Assembly (NCBI GenBank): GCA_032719365.1
Contig: CM064871.1
Span: 57,689,056-57,753,055, forward strand
DNA length: 64,000 bases
Source of the DNA: Prinsepia uniflora
Lineage: Eukaryota; Streptophyta; Magnoliopsida; Rosales; Rosaceae
Direction of reading: 5' to 3'
The notes beneath the pieces were generated by a model. The model was not told the DNA's origin, ran no database searches, and was given only the letters and a program-made list of their open reading frames with translations. The translations under genes were made by a program, and so were the position numbers. Within the stretch, counting starts at the first letter, position 1; every line of letters starts with the position of its first letter. This document shows, in pieces, positions 12,415-24,800 of the stretch.

Positions 12415-13668
12415 TTGGAGGAAGGTCTAGTCTAGATGTCTGATAGGACAGTGGAACTGAGTTGCGCATCAAATACAGTGGGTACAATGTGGCTACTGCA
12501 GTTGAGAGTAGTATACTTGTGTTGCTCTGGATGTTGAAGATAATGGGCGCGACAGCTTGATGCCAGTTAGTGATGTGTATGAGGTGTTGGTAGTTTTGTA
12601 GGAATGATAATCACAGTTTTGTGGCCTCTTGATTTAGTTGAGTTGTGACCCACATAATCTGTATGTATTGATCAAATGTCATTCAGTTCATGCCGACTAA
12701 AGAAACAGAAAAATTGATGCCTTTCTTTCCATTCATAATTCGTCCCAGAGTAGAACGCTTGGAGTTAAGTGTAAGTCTACGCGGATGTGGTAATTGGCTG
12801 CCGGAAGTCTTCGTACATAATCGGAATCGGTGGCAGCTACCGATACTACTTGCTTGGTGCGGGGGCAACCGGAAACTGAATGTTTCTAGTTTTATACAGC
12901 GAATGCTTGCTGAATTTTCAAAGGGTCAAGGCTGCGGTAATTGTGTGTCGAAACTCGAATAACGACCAGCTAATGCGTTTGCATTTTGTGGGATTTTTTT
13001 CTATGGCCTAGTAGGCGATCTCAGTTTTGAATTTCATAAGGGAGGTATGATATTAATTATTACCATGTAATTATAAGAAAAACTTATTACATGTGACCAA
13101 AACGAAAAAGAAAAAAACTGATTACAATTTGTTCGCTTCCTACCAGCGCTTCTTAATTTGTTACCTTAGCACTCCAGGGGATAACAATCAACACGTTAAT
13201 TTGTTCGATGTGATGCATGATGACTGTAAATTGAATGTACTTTTTCCCCCCTTCGTTTGAGGAAATATCAAAATTAATTGTATGTAAAATGCCATACGAG
13301 TGCAAACGAGAGAGTAATTTTAAATTAGCTAGAATACACAGTGAAGAAAAAAATTGGCAACACAGACGGATAGACCTCAAACTGGGATTGAGCTGGACTC
13401 TAACCAAAACTTCCGTCCACTGGTTTGGACTTTGGAGCGCTACTTCTAGTGATGAGAAAAGAACAGATACAGATTTTTATTTTTTAACAAATAGAAAAGA
13501 AAAGGTTCATTTGCCTAAACTGCGCCGTCAGCAATGCAGCATGGTTTCGTTGACTCTGTTTGAGCACAGTTTGAAGAAAGAGGCCAATCAAATGGAAAAA
13601 CGGTGGGTGAAGAATAGAAGATTGAAATGGAACATGACGTGCAGAAGACGACGAGTCTCACAACTCAC
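12415..13668. other. Intergenic: 3' UTR of Pro/Gln-rich gene and upstream region of RAY1-like gene
   Basis: No gene supported. The first ~270 bases are probably 3' UTR. 12690-12962 is open on the + strand, but the translation shows no family and the ends do not fit an exon. 13000-13600 is AT-rich with A-runs and is likely the upstream region of the next gene. No repeat was recognised. Confidence 0.45.
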
Positions 13669-16600
13669 ATGGATCCCGCACGGCCTCTGTCCTTCTTGAG
13701 AACGACGCTGGCTGCCTGGTGCGTTCGTTACTCTCCCAACTCTCTTCTGCTTCAGTTAAAGTTCCAAACTTTCATTTTCAATTTCATTTTCATTCCCTCT
13801 CCTGTATATGCTGAGATAAACTACACCAAAAGCCTACCATTGCTTCATTCTTTCATTCTTCTCAACAATGAAGGTCACTCTTCCCTGCTTCTTACAATTT
13901 TCATTTTTCTTTTTCATTCTTATCAAAACACTTTCTTCAATATTGTTTTCTGGGTTTTGCAGGCATTTCAAGTGGGGTTATGGTGTCTGTGGTCAATTTG
14001 GCTATCTGGGTTCTTATTCATTGGTCTCTCCCTCTATGCCACTCAATGGTCTCCTTCCCTTAAGGATCAGATCATGAGGCCCAAACTTATTCAGCGAGGT
14101 TTCGGGGTTTCGCGCCCTCTCAGGATCACCATATTTTCAGCGCCTAGGCCGTTTACTGGGTCTGTTGGCGATAGGCAGAGTCTGGCTGTCCGCTCATGGC
14201 TTGCTTTGTCCACACAGATTACAGTTGTGTTGTTCAGCCAAGACCCTTCTGTTGTTTTTTTCGCCGGATCATTTGGTTCGCGGGTTGTCATCGATCCCAA
14301 CATTGATTTCACGTAAGCCAAAATCTTTTTCATTAATTTCTAGCTCATTTACTGTACTTGAATGCAATGAAACCTCTTTTGTGTTATCCTTTCTTGGTCT
14401 GTGTTACTATTGAACTTTTGTTTATTGATTCAATTCAGAAAGACTGAAAAAAAGAAGAAGTAAACTTAGAAGTTGAGAAATGAAGAGTATTGACTATTTT
14501 GTTATTCAAGGAGTTAGTATTTGAGCACTATTTCGTGCTTAGGAAATATTTAAAAGGTAATGTTGTTGGAGCTTGTAGCTATCATACATGTATTTATTGC
14601 CTGATATGTGTCTGTATCGGTCTAGGTTCCTCGGTACCCCCTTTTTTCATTCGATGATGGCAAGATCACGGTCATTTTTGTCAGACATTTCTGTGATGGT
14701 TGATCCTGAAACCATTATTTTACCTGACTTCATTTCCACCCTGAATTATGCTTACAAACTTGACCATAATTGGCTTGTAATTGCTTCATCACGAAATGTG
14801 TCCTCCTTCCCGTTCTACTTGGACGAGGATGGAAAACATTGGCGAGGAGAGATTGGTAAATTGATGAAAACACGGGAGGTATGAAATAATTTATCCCTGG
14901 TTGAAATATGACATCCTTTCAGGCCAACTCCATTGATAATGTGCTCTCTTCCATTAGCTGCAGGAGTTTTTTAGTCAGAGTTGTCAGTGGACTCCCTGTG
15001 AAGGGAAGTTGCTTATGGCGTGGAATAACGGAGATCTTCCCCTTCATTCTGGAGTCCTTCCTCCTTTCTTGTATGGGAAGGGGGTGCACAACAGGTGGCT
15101 TGTTAATGAGGCCTTTTCATCTGAGCTTAGGCACGTATTAGATGCCAGTTGTACGGCCTCAAGCATCTATCTGATTGATCCGGAGCATCACACTAACAGG
15201 GATGTTGGAGTCTCCAATGCTTCAAGTTATGAAAGAAGCTGGGAATATGCCGGAAATTCTCATATTGGGGCACTATATGGATCCTTGTCTTATCACGAAC
15301 CTAATTATCCTAGCCTGCCAAAACTTTTGAAATATGACGGGCAATATACTTTTGTCAACAGAACGGAAAACATTGTTTGTCCGACGATATATCAAAGTGC
15401 AGGGAGGTTATGGAAAGGAAGGATATTGCGTTCCTGGTGGAATAAGAAAACATCGGCTGGGGTGGAGGCTTTAAAAACACTAGGCCAGTTATCCGATTGC
15501 AGAATGATGGTTCCAACTAAGCGTTCAAAACCATTAGACCTTCCATTCTCCTTAGAGACACTTCTGCCATTAAATGCAGACGAAAACAACACAATTGTGC
15601 TTGCTACGGCTGGATATAGTTACAAGGACATGCTAATGAGCTGGGTGTGTAGATTGCGCCAACTGCATATCACAAATTTTATCATTTGTGCCCTCGACCC
15701 GGAGATATATGAGTTCTCTGTCTTGCAGGTAGTTCACTTAAATCTTGTTCATTTCTTGCCAGTTCTCTTTTTGTCTCAATTGAATGTGTATATAAGTTAT
15801 ACATAATAATAAAAGAACTCGGAGTATGCCTTCGAGCAGGCTGACTTCAGATAAAAATTCAAATATTTTGAAAGTTGAGATTGATCTCCAAATGTGTTCA
15901 TAATTTTGACGGTCTGCTTCCGATTCCTTTAGGGCCTGCCAGTTTTCAGGGATCCATTAGCTCCAAGAAATATTAGCTTCGGTGATTGCCACTTTGGAAC
16001 CAAATGCTTTCAGAGGGTGACCAAAGTGAAGTCCAGAATGGTTTTGAAGATACTGACGCTGGGTTACAATGTGCTTCTCAGTGATGTGGATGTATATTGG
16101 TTCCGAAATCCACTGCCATTGCTCTACTCTTTTGGCCCTGCTGTTTTTGCAGCTCAGTCTGATGAATTCAACAAAAAAGGTACTTGTTCTATGCATGTCC
16201 TATGTAATTGGTCACTCTTCTTTTCCGGTGCCCTAAACACGTATGGCTTCCTATGTATGCAGGACCAATTAACTTACCTAGGCGTTTGAACTCTGGCTTT
16301 TACTTTGCTCGCTCTGATGGTTCAACGATTGATGCTATGAAGAAAGTGGTGGCACACGCTGCAACTTCGGGTCTATCTGAGCAGCCAAGCTTCTATGACA
16401 CACTATGCGGAGAAGGGGGTTCCAATCGTGTAGGTGACGATAGATGCTTGGAACCTGAAACAAATCTGACAGTCAATTTCTTAGACCGAAATCTCTTCCC
16501 CAATGGTGCATATCGGGACCTGTGGAAGAGAAAAAATGTGAGAGCAGCGTGTGCGGAGCAGGGCTGTGTGGTTCTCCATAACAACTGGATCAGCGGGAGA

Positions 16601-16699
16601 TTGAAGAAGTTAGAAAGGCAGGTTTTCTCAGGCCTATGGGAATATGATACAAGCACAAGGATGTGTCAGCACAAGTTCAAATTGGTAAATCAAGTTTGA
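13669..16699 (+). CDS. RAY1: GT77-family glycosyltransferase, RAY1-like (putative beta-arabinofuranosyltransferase)
   Basis: Type II Golgi enzyme of family GT77, predicted to add arabinofuranose to cell-wall arabinogalactan proteins, by analogy with Arabidopsis RAY1. Exons 13669-13722, 13963-14312, 14626-14878, 14964-15728, 15933-16179 and 16263-16699 give 701 residues with no stops and matching phases. A hydrophobic segment at residues ~19-45 (WSIWLSGFLFIGLSLYA) is the signal anchor. The DxD motif that binds metal and nucleotide sugar is DVDVYW at ~525, followed by the typical NSGFYF region in the last exon and a conserved HNNWISG near the end. Exon 1 is the weak point: the ATG at 13669 is the best candidate, but the donor (GTTCGT) is weak and the true first exon could differ. 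Position beside the ABCB26-like and At1g70620-like genes supports RAY1 (At1g70630). Confidence 0.82.
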
Positions 16700-16983
16700 G
16701 ACCTGATTTGGATTTTTAATATTGTTCATTTGTGTCTCACTTTGGTTTTCACATCCAACAATGATAAAGAAACAGCTCCTCCTTTCATCTTTGCAACTAT
16801 GAGAGAGCCTTGGTTTCATCACAACTTAGTGTGACATGAGGACATATTATATTTAGGAGAGCCGGCCATGAGGAAGGGGACTTCTCGCGGTGGTCAATGC
16901 TTAATAATATTGAAGAGTGCTCTCAATCCGCACCGCCGAGCTATGTTGAAAGTTGAAACATTTCGGTGAGGCTACTCTGAATT
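16700..16983. other. 3' UTR of RAY1-like gene and upstream region of PADRE pseudogene
   Basis: Non-coding and AT-rich after the RAY1-like stop. The final ~100 bases probably belong to the 5' UTR or a lost first exon of the PADRE gene. Nothing else was recognised. Confidence 0.4.
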
Positions 16984-17614
16984 GTGGCTATGCTGAAGAG
17001 GTTCCTCCACCTGTTAGGCCTAGCCTGGCCTGTTGACGGTGAATCTAAAATAAACAAGGAGTTGATAGGACCATCACCAAACAAAGATGAAGGATCTGAA
17101 ATAACGGAAGTAGGCACTTCCATATCACTGGACTTATGTTTACAGTTGAAGAATATCTTTGTGAGGATTGTTCACACAGGTGGGCGGGAGAAGCTGTATC
17201 AGAATGCAGTTCCTGCTTCTCGGTTGATGGACAAGCATCTTGGGATATGTGTTGCTCGCCCGAAAGTGTTCAAAAACCCTCAGGACCCCTTTTTAAGACC
17301 AGAGGATAGCCTGTTGCCTAGTCAGAAGTATTATATAGCTCCATTTACTACCGCTCAGAAACTTATGCGTAAACACCAGAAGAAAGCGAAAGCCAAAGAA
17401 CCCTGTGAAGGCAAAGAGGACACTTCAGATGGCAAGATCAGTATGGATGCAGGAGGTTCTGATACTGATGATTATGTTGGCTCTGCTAAAGAATATTATG
17501 TCTCCAAGGATAGTTGGTCAAGACGTTTAAGGAGAAAAGGCATTAAAGGAAAGATGCCTTTCATTCCCCCACTTCCGAAAGACAAGATCATGCAGAGGAC
17601 TGGGATGGGAGCCC
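16984..17614 (+). pseudogene. PADRE (DUF4228) domain protein, 5' part, cut by retrotransposon
   Basis: The reading frame holds a PADRE domain (plant-specific, often stress- or pathogen-induced, function poorly known): residues ~55-130, LKNIFVRIVHTGG, LYQNAVPASRLM, CVARPKVFKNP, RPEDSLLPSQKYYIAPF. A Lys-rich linker and the typical RRKGIKGKMPFIPPLPK stretch follow. TTACAG just before LKNIF could be a splice acceptor, so the ATG at 16984 may not be the original start. Near 17584-17586 one extra A shifts the frame; downstream of it the next frame reads RSCRGLGWEP, as the family expects. At 17614 the gene stops against the LTR of a 13-kb retroelement. Its last codons are at 30615-30652. The gene is certainly broken. 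Confidence 0.85.
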
Positions 17615-18363
17615 TGATACGACCCATCTCAATCCCCCCGGGATTAACGCGGGATGATCCTGCTCCCGTCTGACACGAAGTGTCAGACAAGGGTTATTTC
17701 CGACCTTTGACCTCTCGGGCTATCAGAGTACGCTAGGATCCGGAGGAGGTATGTGATATCTCGGTCTCTGCTACAGTCCACATCCGTTGTCAACTTGAAG
17801 GGCAATCAAAACATTAAAAGCTGTGAGTGGACAAAACAACCAGTTTATAAAAACATTTCATACGAAAGACATTTTTACCCTTCACTAAAAAGTATGCATG
17901 CATTCGAAAACCATTTAACCAAATGGACCAATGGTGAGAACTAAGCACAAAACCATAATGAAAGCAAGTATACGGCCCACTGCCAAAATCCAGAAGGGAC
18001 TCAGCCCAAAACCATATCCATACTGAAACCAAATACACGGGTCACTGCCTAAATCCTGCGCAACCACACATCACATATCATATATATCATATATACGTAT
18101 AATCCACACAACCAATCCTGTCACGGTTACCAAAGCTACGCGCGTGCTACCCGGGGTCTCAAACCCAAGTCTTCTCAAAGTCAAAGTCAATGTCTGGAGA
18201 CCACTGACCTTACCCGAGGTTATAGTAACCATAGCCTTCCTGAGAGTAAAGAACCCAACAGGGGCGACTCCCACTCAGTTAGTGCTCCGTGACTACTCCG
18301 GGGTCCACCCAGGCCAACGACCCTCCCGGATGAGATAATAGAAGTAAAGGAAGGTATATGAAC

Positions 18364-18394
<31 letters not shown>

Positions 18395-20676
18395 ACATAA
18401 ATATTCATGCCCGGTTTCCCTGAACCGTCATGATCTATAGCATCCATGCCATATATATATATATACATATAGAAAACAACCTTTATACCCTGTTCCCATA
18501 AACCGTCATGTACCACAATAACCTTTCCAGGGTTCATGCCGGTTCCCATAAACCGCCATGAACTTGGAAATCCATCAAGGGTCCCTGACCCGAAATCATA
18601 TCCATAAAGTAATTGGGTCTCGTGCTCGAACATATGACATCAGCTGGGCATCGTGCCCGATATCTAAGGGTTAGTCACGACTCCAATCGTAGTGATGCGT
18701 GCAACCATCCATCCATGACCGCCCTCAATCCTAGTATGTCGCCGGGAACGAATCAACCGATGCGACCACCACAAGATTATGGTGCACTCATGACCGATTG
18801 CTATCCTGAACCGTTAGCACTCCAAAGTCGAGCCTCCCCAAGCTGCCCGACCACGATTCGTGCATCGTGACCTCTCCGGAAGGAACACATCCCAATCCGG
18901 AGGCGAGCGCCACGTTGTCCGTCGCCGTGCACCAAGCATCTGCCGCGACCACGACTCGGACCCGTATGTCATCAATAGAGTCATATGCCCGAGACAAAAC
19001 CAAATGGGTCTCATACCCGAGTTTATCCTTTTGGAAATCCAAAACCATTTCATTTACACCAATAAAGAAAGACCGACCCGTATAGGCACCGTATAGGGCC
19101 GAAACCTCGAAATACGTGCCTATACGTAACCACACATTAAAATGCACTCATGGAATTACCAAACATGTAATAAAACATATAATAAACATTTATGCATGCA
19201 CCAATTTAGAAAACCAAGGTCCACTCACAGACCGTCCGAGTTGTCGCCTCGATTTGCGTGCCATATGGCTCTCCCGAGCTAATCACGGTCACCGGGACTC
19301 CCAAACCTGTCCAAATCGTAATAGAAGGTTAGTAACTACTTAATTAACCTCCCACTAAAGTCCCGTAATTTTTCGGAATTTTAAACTATTTTTAAACTCG
19401 ATCTGAAACCTTCTGATGCTGGGAACATTATCGAAACGGTGTCCGATCGACACGAAACTAGTCCCAAAATGTTCGTTACATCGAATAGAAGATTTCACGT
19501 GTTAAAAACACCCTCAAAATCCTCACCACGTGCTCACACGCGCCCCTAGAACCTCACGCCCGGGTATTATACACGCGTCTTCAACCTCCAGCACCGGTTT
19601 TCCTGTGCAGCCGGTTTGCCTGGACCGACGTGACCGGTCCGGCTTGATTCCTCCCTTATTTTGGTCCGTTTTTATCCCTAATCATTCCTAATCTTCCTAA
19701 ATATGTTCCATGAACCTAAACATGTAATTAAAACAATCCAAAACTTACAAAAACCTATTAAACCGATTTCCCCTTTTTCGGTTCAAACCTCCATTCTCGT
19801 TCCCAGGCTTCACAGCCATCAAACCCCATTAAAAAACTTCATATTAAGTCCCTAGCAACCTAAATAACCTTATCCAAACGTCCAAAACAACCCATAATGC
19901 ATAAATCGACAATTATAGGAAAAATGGGTTAACCGATTACCTTCTCGGTTTTGCCGCCGTCTGCGGCGGTTCTGGCCGTCCAACAACCTCCTCTCAGTCC
20001 CTCTCAACTCCCTTGGTTCCCAGGCATGATAAAATAGGAAAGGGTTGGATTGGTTTGGTGAGAAATGAGACCGGGTTTGAGTTTGAATGAAGAAAATGGA
20101 GATGGTTGATGCATGGGTTAATTTGGGTGGGCAATGGATGGGTGACAAGTGTCACTCATCCATTGGGCCTCCATAAAATATCTGGGCCCCACTAAATTCC
20201 AAAACGCAACCGTTTCGTAATTCGTGCAATAGTACCCCGAAACTTCCTTGAACTTAACTTCGCCGTCGAACGTCCGAATTCGACGTGCCGCCTGTCTACG
20301 GATTCGTATCGTCTCGATCTACGTAATGGTCCTCGACCCTCGGCCATCGGACACCCCAGCCCAAAAGTCAACATTTGGCCCTTTTAACCAAAATTACCTA
20401 AATGCCCTTAAACTTCCGAACATCATAACTTCTTCCTCAAACGTCGGAATTGAACGTGCCACTTATCTATGAACTCGTGACGTCACGAACTATGTCATGG
20501 TCATTGGTCAAAATCCATTTGACCGTTCGAACGAAATGTCAATGTTTTGCCCATGATCAGGGGCAAAACAGTCATTTTGCATCGTTCTTCCAATTTTTCT
20601 CAACTAATCACGGATTAGCCTCACTAATCGTGATTAGTCACTAATCTAATCCTAGAATTTGGGACGGGTCATTACA
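17615..20676 (-). repeat. 3' LTR (left copy) of the LARD-like element
   Basis: Collinear with 27514-30614 over its whole length. It starts TGATACGACCC and ends GGTCATTACA on the + strand. It holds two TA microsatellites (about 18362-18390 and 18451-18467). A 26-base interrupted palindrome (GGGTGACAAGTGTCACTC core, 20136-20161) is also present in the other LTR. Two diverged copies of an internal block lie at ~20222-20300 and ~20408-20490. Confidence 0.9.
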
Positions 20677-20690
20677 ACCTTCCCTCCTTA
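20677..20690 (-). other. Polypurine tract
   Basis: On the - strand TAAGGAGGGAAGGT directly precedes the LTR start TGTAATGACCC. This is where plus-strand DNA synthesis would be primed and fixes the element's orientation. Confidence 0.75.
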
Positions 20691-21863
20691 ATTAATTTCG
20701 ACCTCGAAATTCCAACCGACCTAATTCCAACCGTTCTTCCCTCCTTAATTTAGTTCCGTTCTCGAAACTCCAACTATCCTGATTCCACATCCACCACATG
20801 GAAATAATTAAATCTCACGACACGTGTATACTAGTACACTAACTAACCCAATCAATACTCGTCTGCACCCAGACGTACCACTAACACTCTCGTTACAACG
20901 GCTACCCTCGACCACGTCGAATAACAGTAGTCATACGTTCCGAATTGACACTAATTGTCAAATCTACCAAGTCGTTGACACAAACACTCGAAGCTTCCTT
21001 TCCTCAATCACCAAACTATCCTGATATCTACTCCCACCGGGAGTCATCAGACCTCACTCAACGATCCTTGTTGACACCTCCGACAAACTGTCACCACTTG
21101 ACAGTCGTCAGTCGAAAAATGACACTATACTCACTTGTGGTTACACCGACAACCAACTTACTCAACCTGAGTATACACATACCAACAAATACTCGACCTG
21201 TGTGTAACTGGACCCATCAGAAATACTATGACCCAATGCACAGTATCCAATGTCCAGTTCAAGTCCTCAACTAATCCAATGGTATCAGAACTAATCCGAT
21301 TACCAATACGCTCACCAACGTACCCACGGTATAACCTATATACCGTCACCAGGTACGACAAGTCTGCCCGGTATCATACCTCGAACTACGTACAAGGTAC
21401 GTACATCTACCCATCAATCAACCTATAACCATCTAGGTCATAGCCAATCACGTTTCTATAATGGAGTCCATCTATCCAATCCAGTATTAGCCAAATCGAA
21501 ACTCCAACCACCATCATCCATTTCCAAATCTAAATCCGAATCCGCAATTTGGTAAGAAATCCAGAATCCAAACCCAGAAATCATATCCATATCCATGTCC
21601 AAGTCCGATTTTGAAATCATCATTCCTAAGCTAGCATTTGGAATAACCATTCCGAACCCAAATCCATAAAAGAAAATCCACTGTCAAGCTCCAGAATCAA
21701 ATCCTGAATCGTCACCCAGAATCTGATTCCAAAACCCAAATCCAGAAATCCACTTTCAAGTTCCAAAATTAAATCCTAAATCGTCATCCAGAAATTCGAT
21801 TCCAAAACCCGAAATCTTGTTTACGTCTACCGAGACGTACTATATCCAAACCTATCGGATACC
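20691..21863. other. Internal non-coding region of LARD-like element (left part)
   Basis: CA/TC-rich sequence on the + strand with short repeats of TCCA/AATCC type (21480-21800). All frames are broken and no retroelement protein motif was seen. It continues at 25307 beyond the nested insertion. Confidence 0.6.
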
Positions 21864-21868
21864 TGTTC

Positions 21869-24800
21869 TATTGGGGAAAATTTTGTTCCGTAACATAATC
21901 TCACCACCACTGCGTAAACAATAATGGTTTTTATTATATTTAAGGTACGACCCATCCAAAGCATAATTGCCTCTTAATTATACTTCCTTGTTGTCGGAAG
22001 AAACCCTTTGATTCTAACTTCAAAAGAAATAACAAAATGGTGTCCTATTAAATTTTGCAGCTGCACCTAAGTCAAACCTTAGGCTGCCTACGTATCCGTC
22101 ACCGGAATCAAGCCACTCGTAGCTCCAGGATTCTTAATGAGTGAATGACCCATTAAAAAAAATGTGTTTGGCTATTTAAAAAAAATAGAATTAACTTCAA
22201 AGAAGTAAGAATTTATTTAGAGGGGGTGGTTGCATCTAGAATAATCTAGATTGCCTACGTACCCTTAGAGGGATCAAACCGGCGTAGTTCTGGAATTTTT
22301 AATGAGAGAATTTGACCCATTAAAATATGAAAAGATGTATTTGATTTAGTGTATGACTGTTTGGATGAATTTGGTTAGAGAAACCAGGGATTCGATTTGG
22401 AAATTTGGCCATGGTGCTATTTGAATTGAATTTAGCAAGGAAAAGTTTGGGGCGAATTTGGTTAAGATAATTAAACCAGGGATTCTGTTTGGACTTGCGG
22501 TTGCATCTAAATTTTTAGATTGCCTACGTATCCCTTCGCGGGAATCAAACCGGCGTAGTTCATTGATTTTTTTTTTTAGAGAATTTGGATGGTAATTGTA
22601 GTATTTGGGGCTTATTTGGCCATGGTGTTATTTGAATTGAATTTAGCAAGGAAAAGTTTGGGGCGAATTTGGTTAAGATAATTAAACCAGGGATTCTGTT
22701 TGGACTTGCGGTTGCATCTAAATTTTTAGATTGCCTACGTATCCCTTCGCGGGAATCAAACCGGCGTAGTTCATTGGTTTTGGTGCTGGAACGAATTTTG
22801 GAACTTGGAAATTTAGGATTGAATGGGTAGATGACCCGTCCAAAATTCTGTGACAATTCTGTGCCACCTGAATTTGATTTACAAATTGACGAGCATTTTT
22901 TGGATTTAAACTCGATAATTCGTGATTTGTGAACTTGAGACTTTGAACCCATTATTTGACAATCAAATATCGATTGTTGGTGAGTTGATCTTTTTTGCAA
23001 GAATGCTGGTTCAATTGTACGACAAAAGCTTGCAGTTTTGTCCTCCTCCATCTTCATCGACATGATGGGAGCATACATGTGGGCATAACTTTCATTGGAC
23101 TAATTGACATGCCATACCATGCCATTCATTCTTTCCTTGGCAGGTGACGTGTTGCAAGGAGTCTAGCCCAAAAGTTGTGTTTCTCTTGTTGCACCCTTCT
23201 TTGACCGAAATGGAGAGAAATTAAAGAAATCATCAAAAGTCTATTGGCTTCATCAATTTGTCACATGCTCCCATCTTTTGTTGTATGTAGCTTTCACTTT
23301 TTTGTGCATGGCTTTGCATGTTTTTGTGCATGCTTTTGCATGCCTTCACTTTTTTGCTAAGAATTATTTTTGAATTCATTTGAGATTATCCTCACCGCAC
23401 CACGAGCATTATCGCTTTTCTTTCCGCAGTTTGCGAAACTCTCTTCCATGATACGGTAAATGATTCGGTCCTACTAATTTCATGTGTGGACAATGAGCAC
23501 GACTAACATCTCTTTTACGAGTGATCCACCAACATCCGCAATCCATACCATCATGGGCAAAAAAAATTATTTGTCATTTTTCCCCCCTTTTTTGAAAGCC
23601 CATGACGAATTATGAATTTTGGCCCGGTAGAATTCCGAATTCATTGGGCCTAAATTTCGAAAATCCAGCGACATCGAAGATTAATTTTCAAATTTAGCTT
23701 GGACAAGGAAGCTGAGGTCCTTGAGTTGCATTTGAAGTCCCTGAGAATCTCAATTCTAATTAAATATGAATCCCATAAAATCCAATTCATGTTGAATAAG
23801 GATTTTTGATGATTGAATCATATAAAGAGTGAAGCTTGGTGTCCATTAGATATCTGCGAAGATCTGAGGCATCCTCCATTGAACAAAGTCTGGCATCCTG
23901 CTTCTTTATTGCCGTGAACCTCCTTTCTTCATGCTGAGTCTATTGCAGTTTTACACAAAGGTTTTTTTTTCTTGCCCAAAACACTCCTCTCTCCTTTTGT
24001 TCCATCCTTGAAAGCGTGCGCAAGACCAGGGGACAAAGGGTGGCATTCGTCCTTTCTGTTTCTTCATTGGATTTGAGCAAAAAGTGAGTAGAAACAACCA
24101 TCCATATTTTTATACCCGTGCTTGGCTCTATGACCAATAATGTTGACAAAACAAGATGTTTTCCTACCTTCCCCCTTGTAGGTGGCGTGTAAGCCCTTTT
24201 GGGAAGGACAAACAAAAGACTATTCTTCTACTCTTCTGATTCAAGGTGAGCTACCCCCTTTTATATGCATCATTTAAATGCCACATGGAATTCGGAGAGA
24301 AGATGAGACTAGTATATGAGGGTTTACTAGAATTTCCTCTTTTCTTTAATATTCTTTGTACTTCACAGGTAACATAGGAGTCCAATTGGTCTTGTTCTCA
24401 CCCTTGATCCTTCTTTGCGGATAAAGAAGGTGAGTGCCTCTCATCTTTTTACTTTTCTTCTTCAATCAATATTCATTAACTGAACTTGCAAGCCGTTTTT
24501 GTTGACTTGGTGTATGAAGATAATTCTATGCAAATCTTCATCACGTCCTACGCTCTCTCTTTGTCAACATGCCACTTTTTTTGACTTGATAGAAAATGGA
24601 AATTACTCCAATGTGAACACAAAAGCAAGAATTGACCTTTGATCTTGGTTGTTTGCTTGCCTTCTTGCAGAATTTTTCTTGTATAAACGAAGACAAATCG
24701 AACTCTTCCCAAGGTACCACAACAAGATCTTCATAGCCGTGAGGCTTGTATATTTTTTACAGTAGCAAGAAATATAAAGGAGACACAGAGGATCAAAGTT

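Noticed and set aside
12690..12962. 90-residue + strand frame downstream of the RS-tailed gene
   Set aside because: No recognisable domain, sits in probable 3' UTR/intergenic DNA, and no supporting splice sites.
18613..19147. Overlapping frames in the left LTR (and matching ones near 28.6-29.0 kb in the right LTR)
   Set aside because: They do not agree in frame between the two LTRs and show no domain; LTR sequence, not genes.
22560..23078. 172-residue - strand frame in the nested insertion
   Set aside because: Ser/Lys/Asn-rich with no retroelement or cellular motif; part of its coding would overlap the hairpin array. Likely chance.
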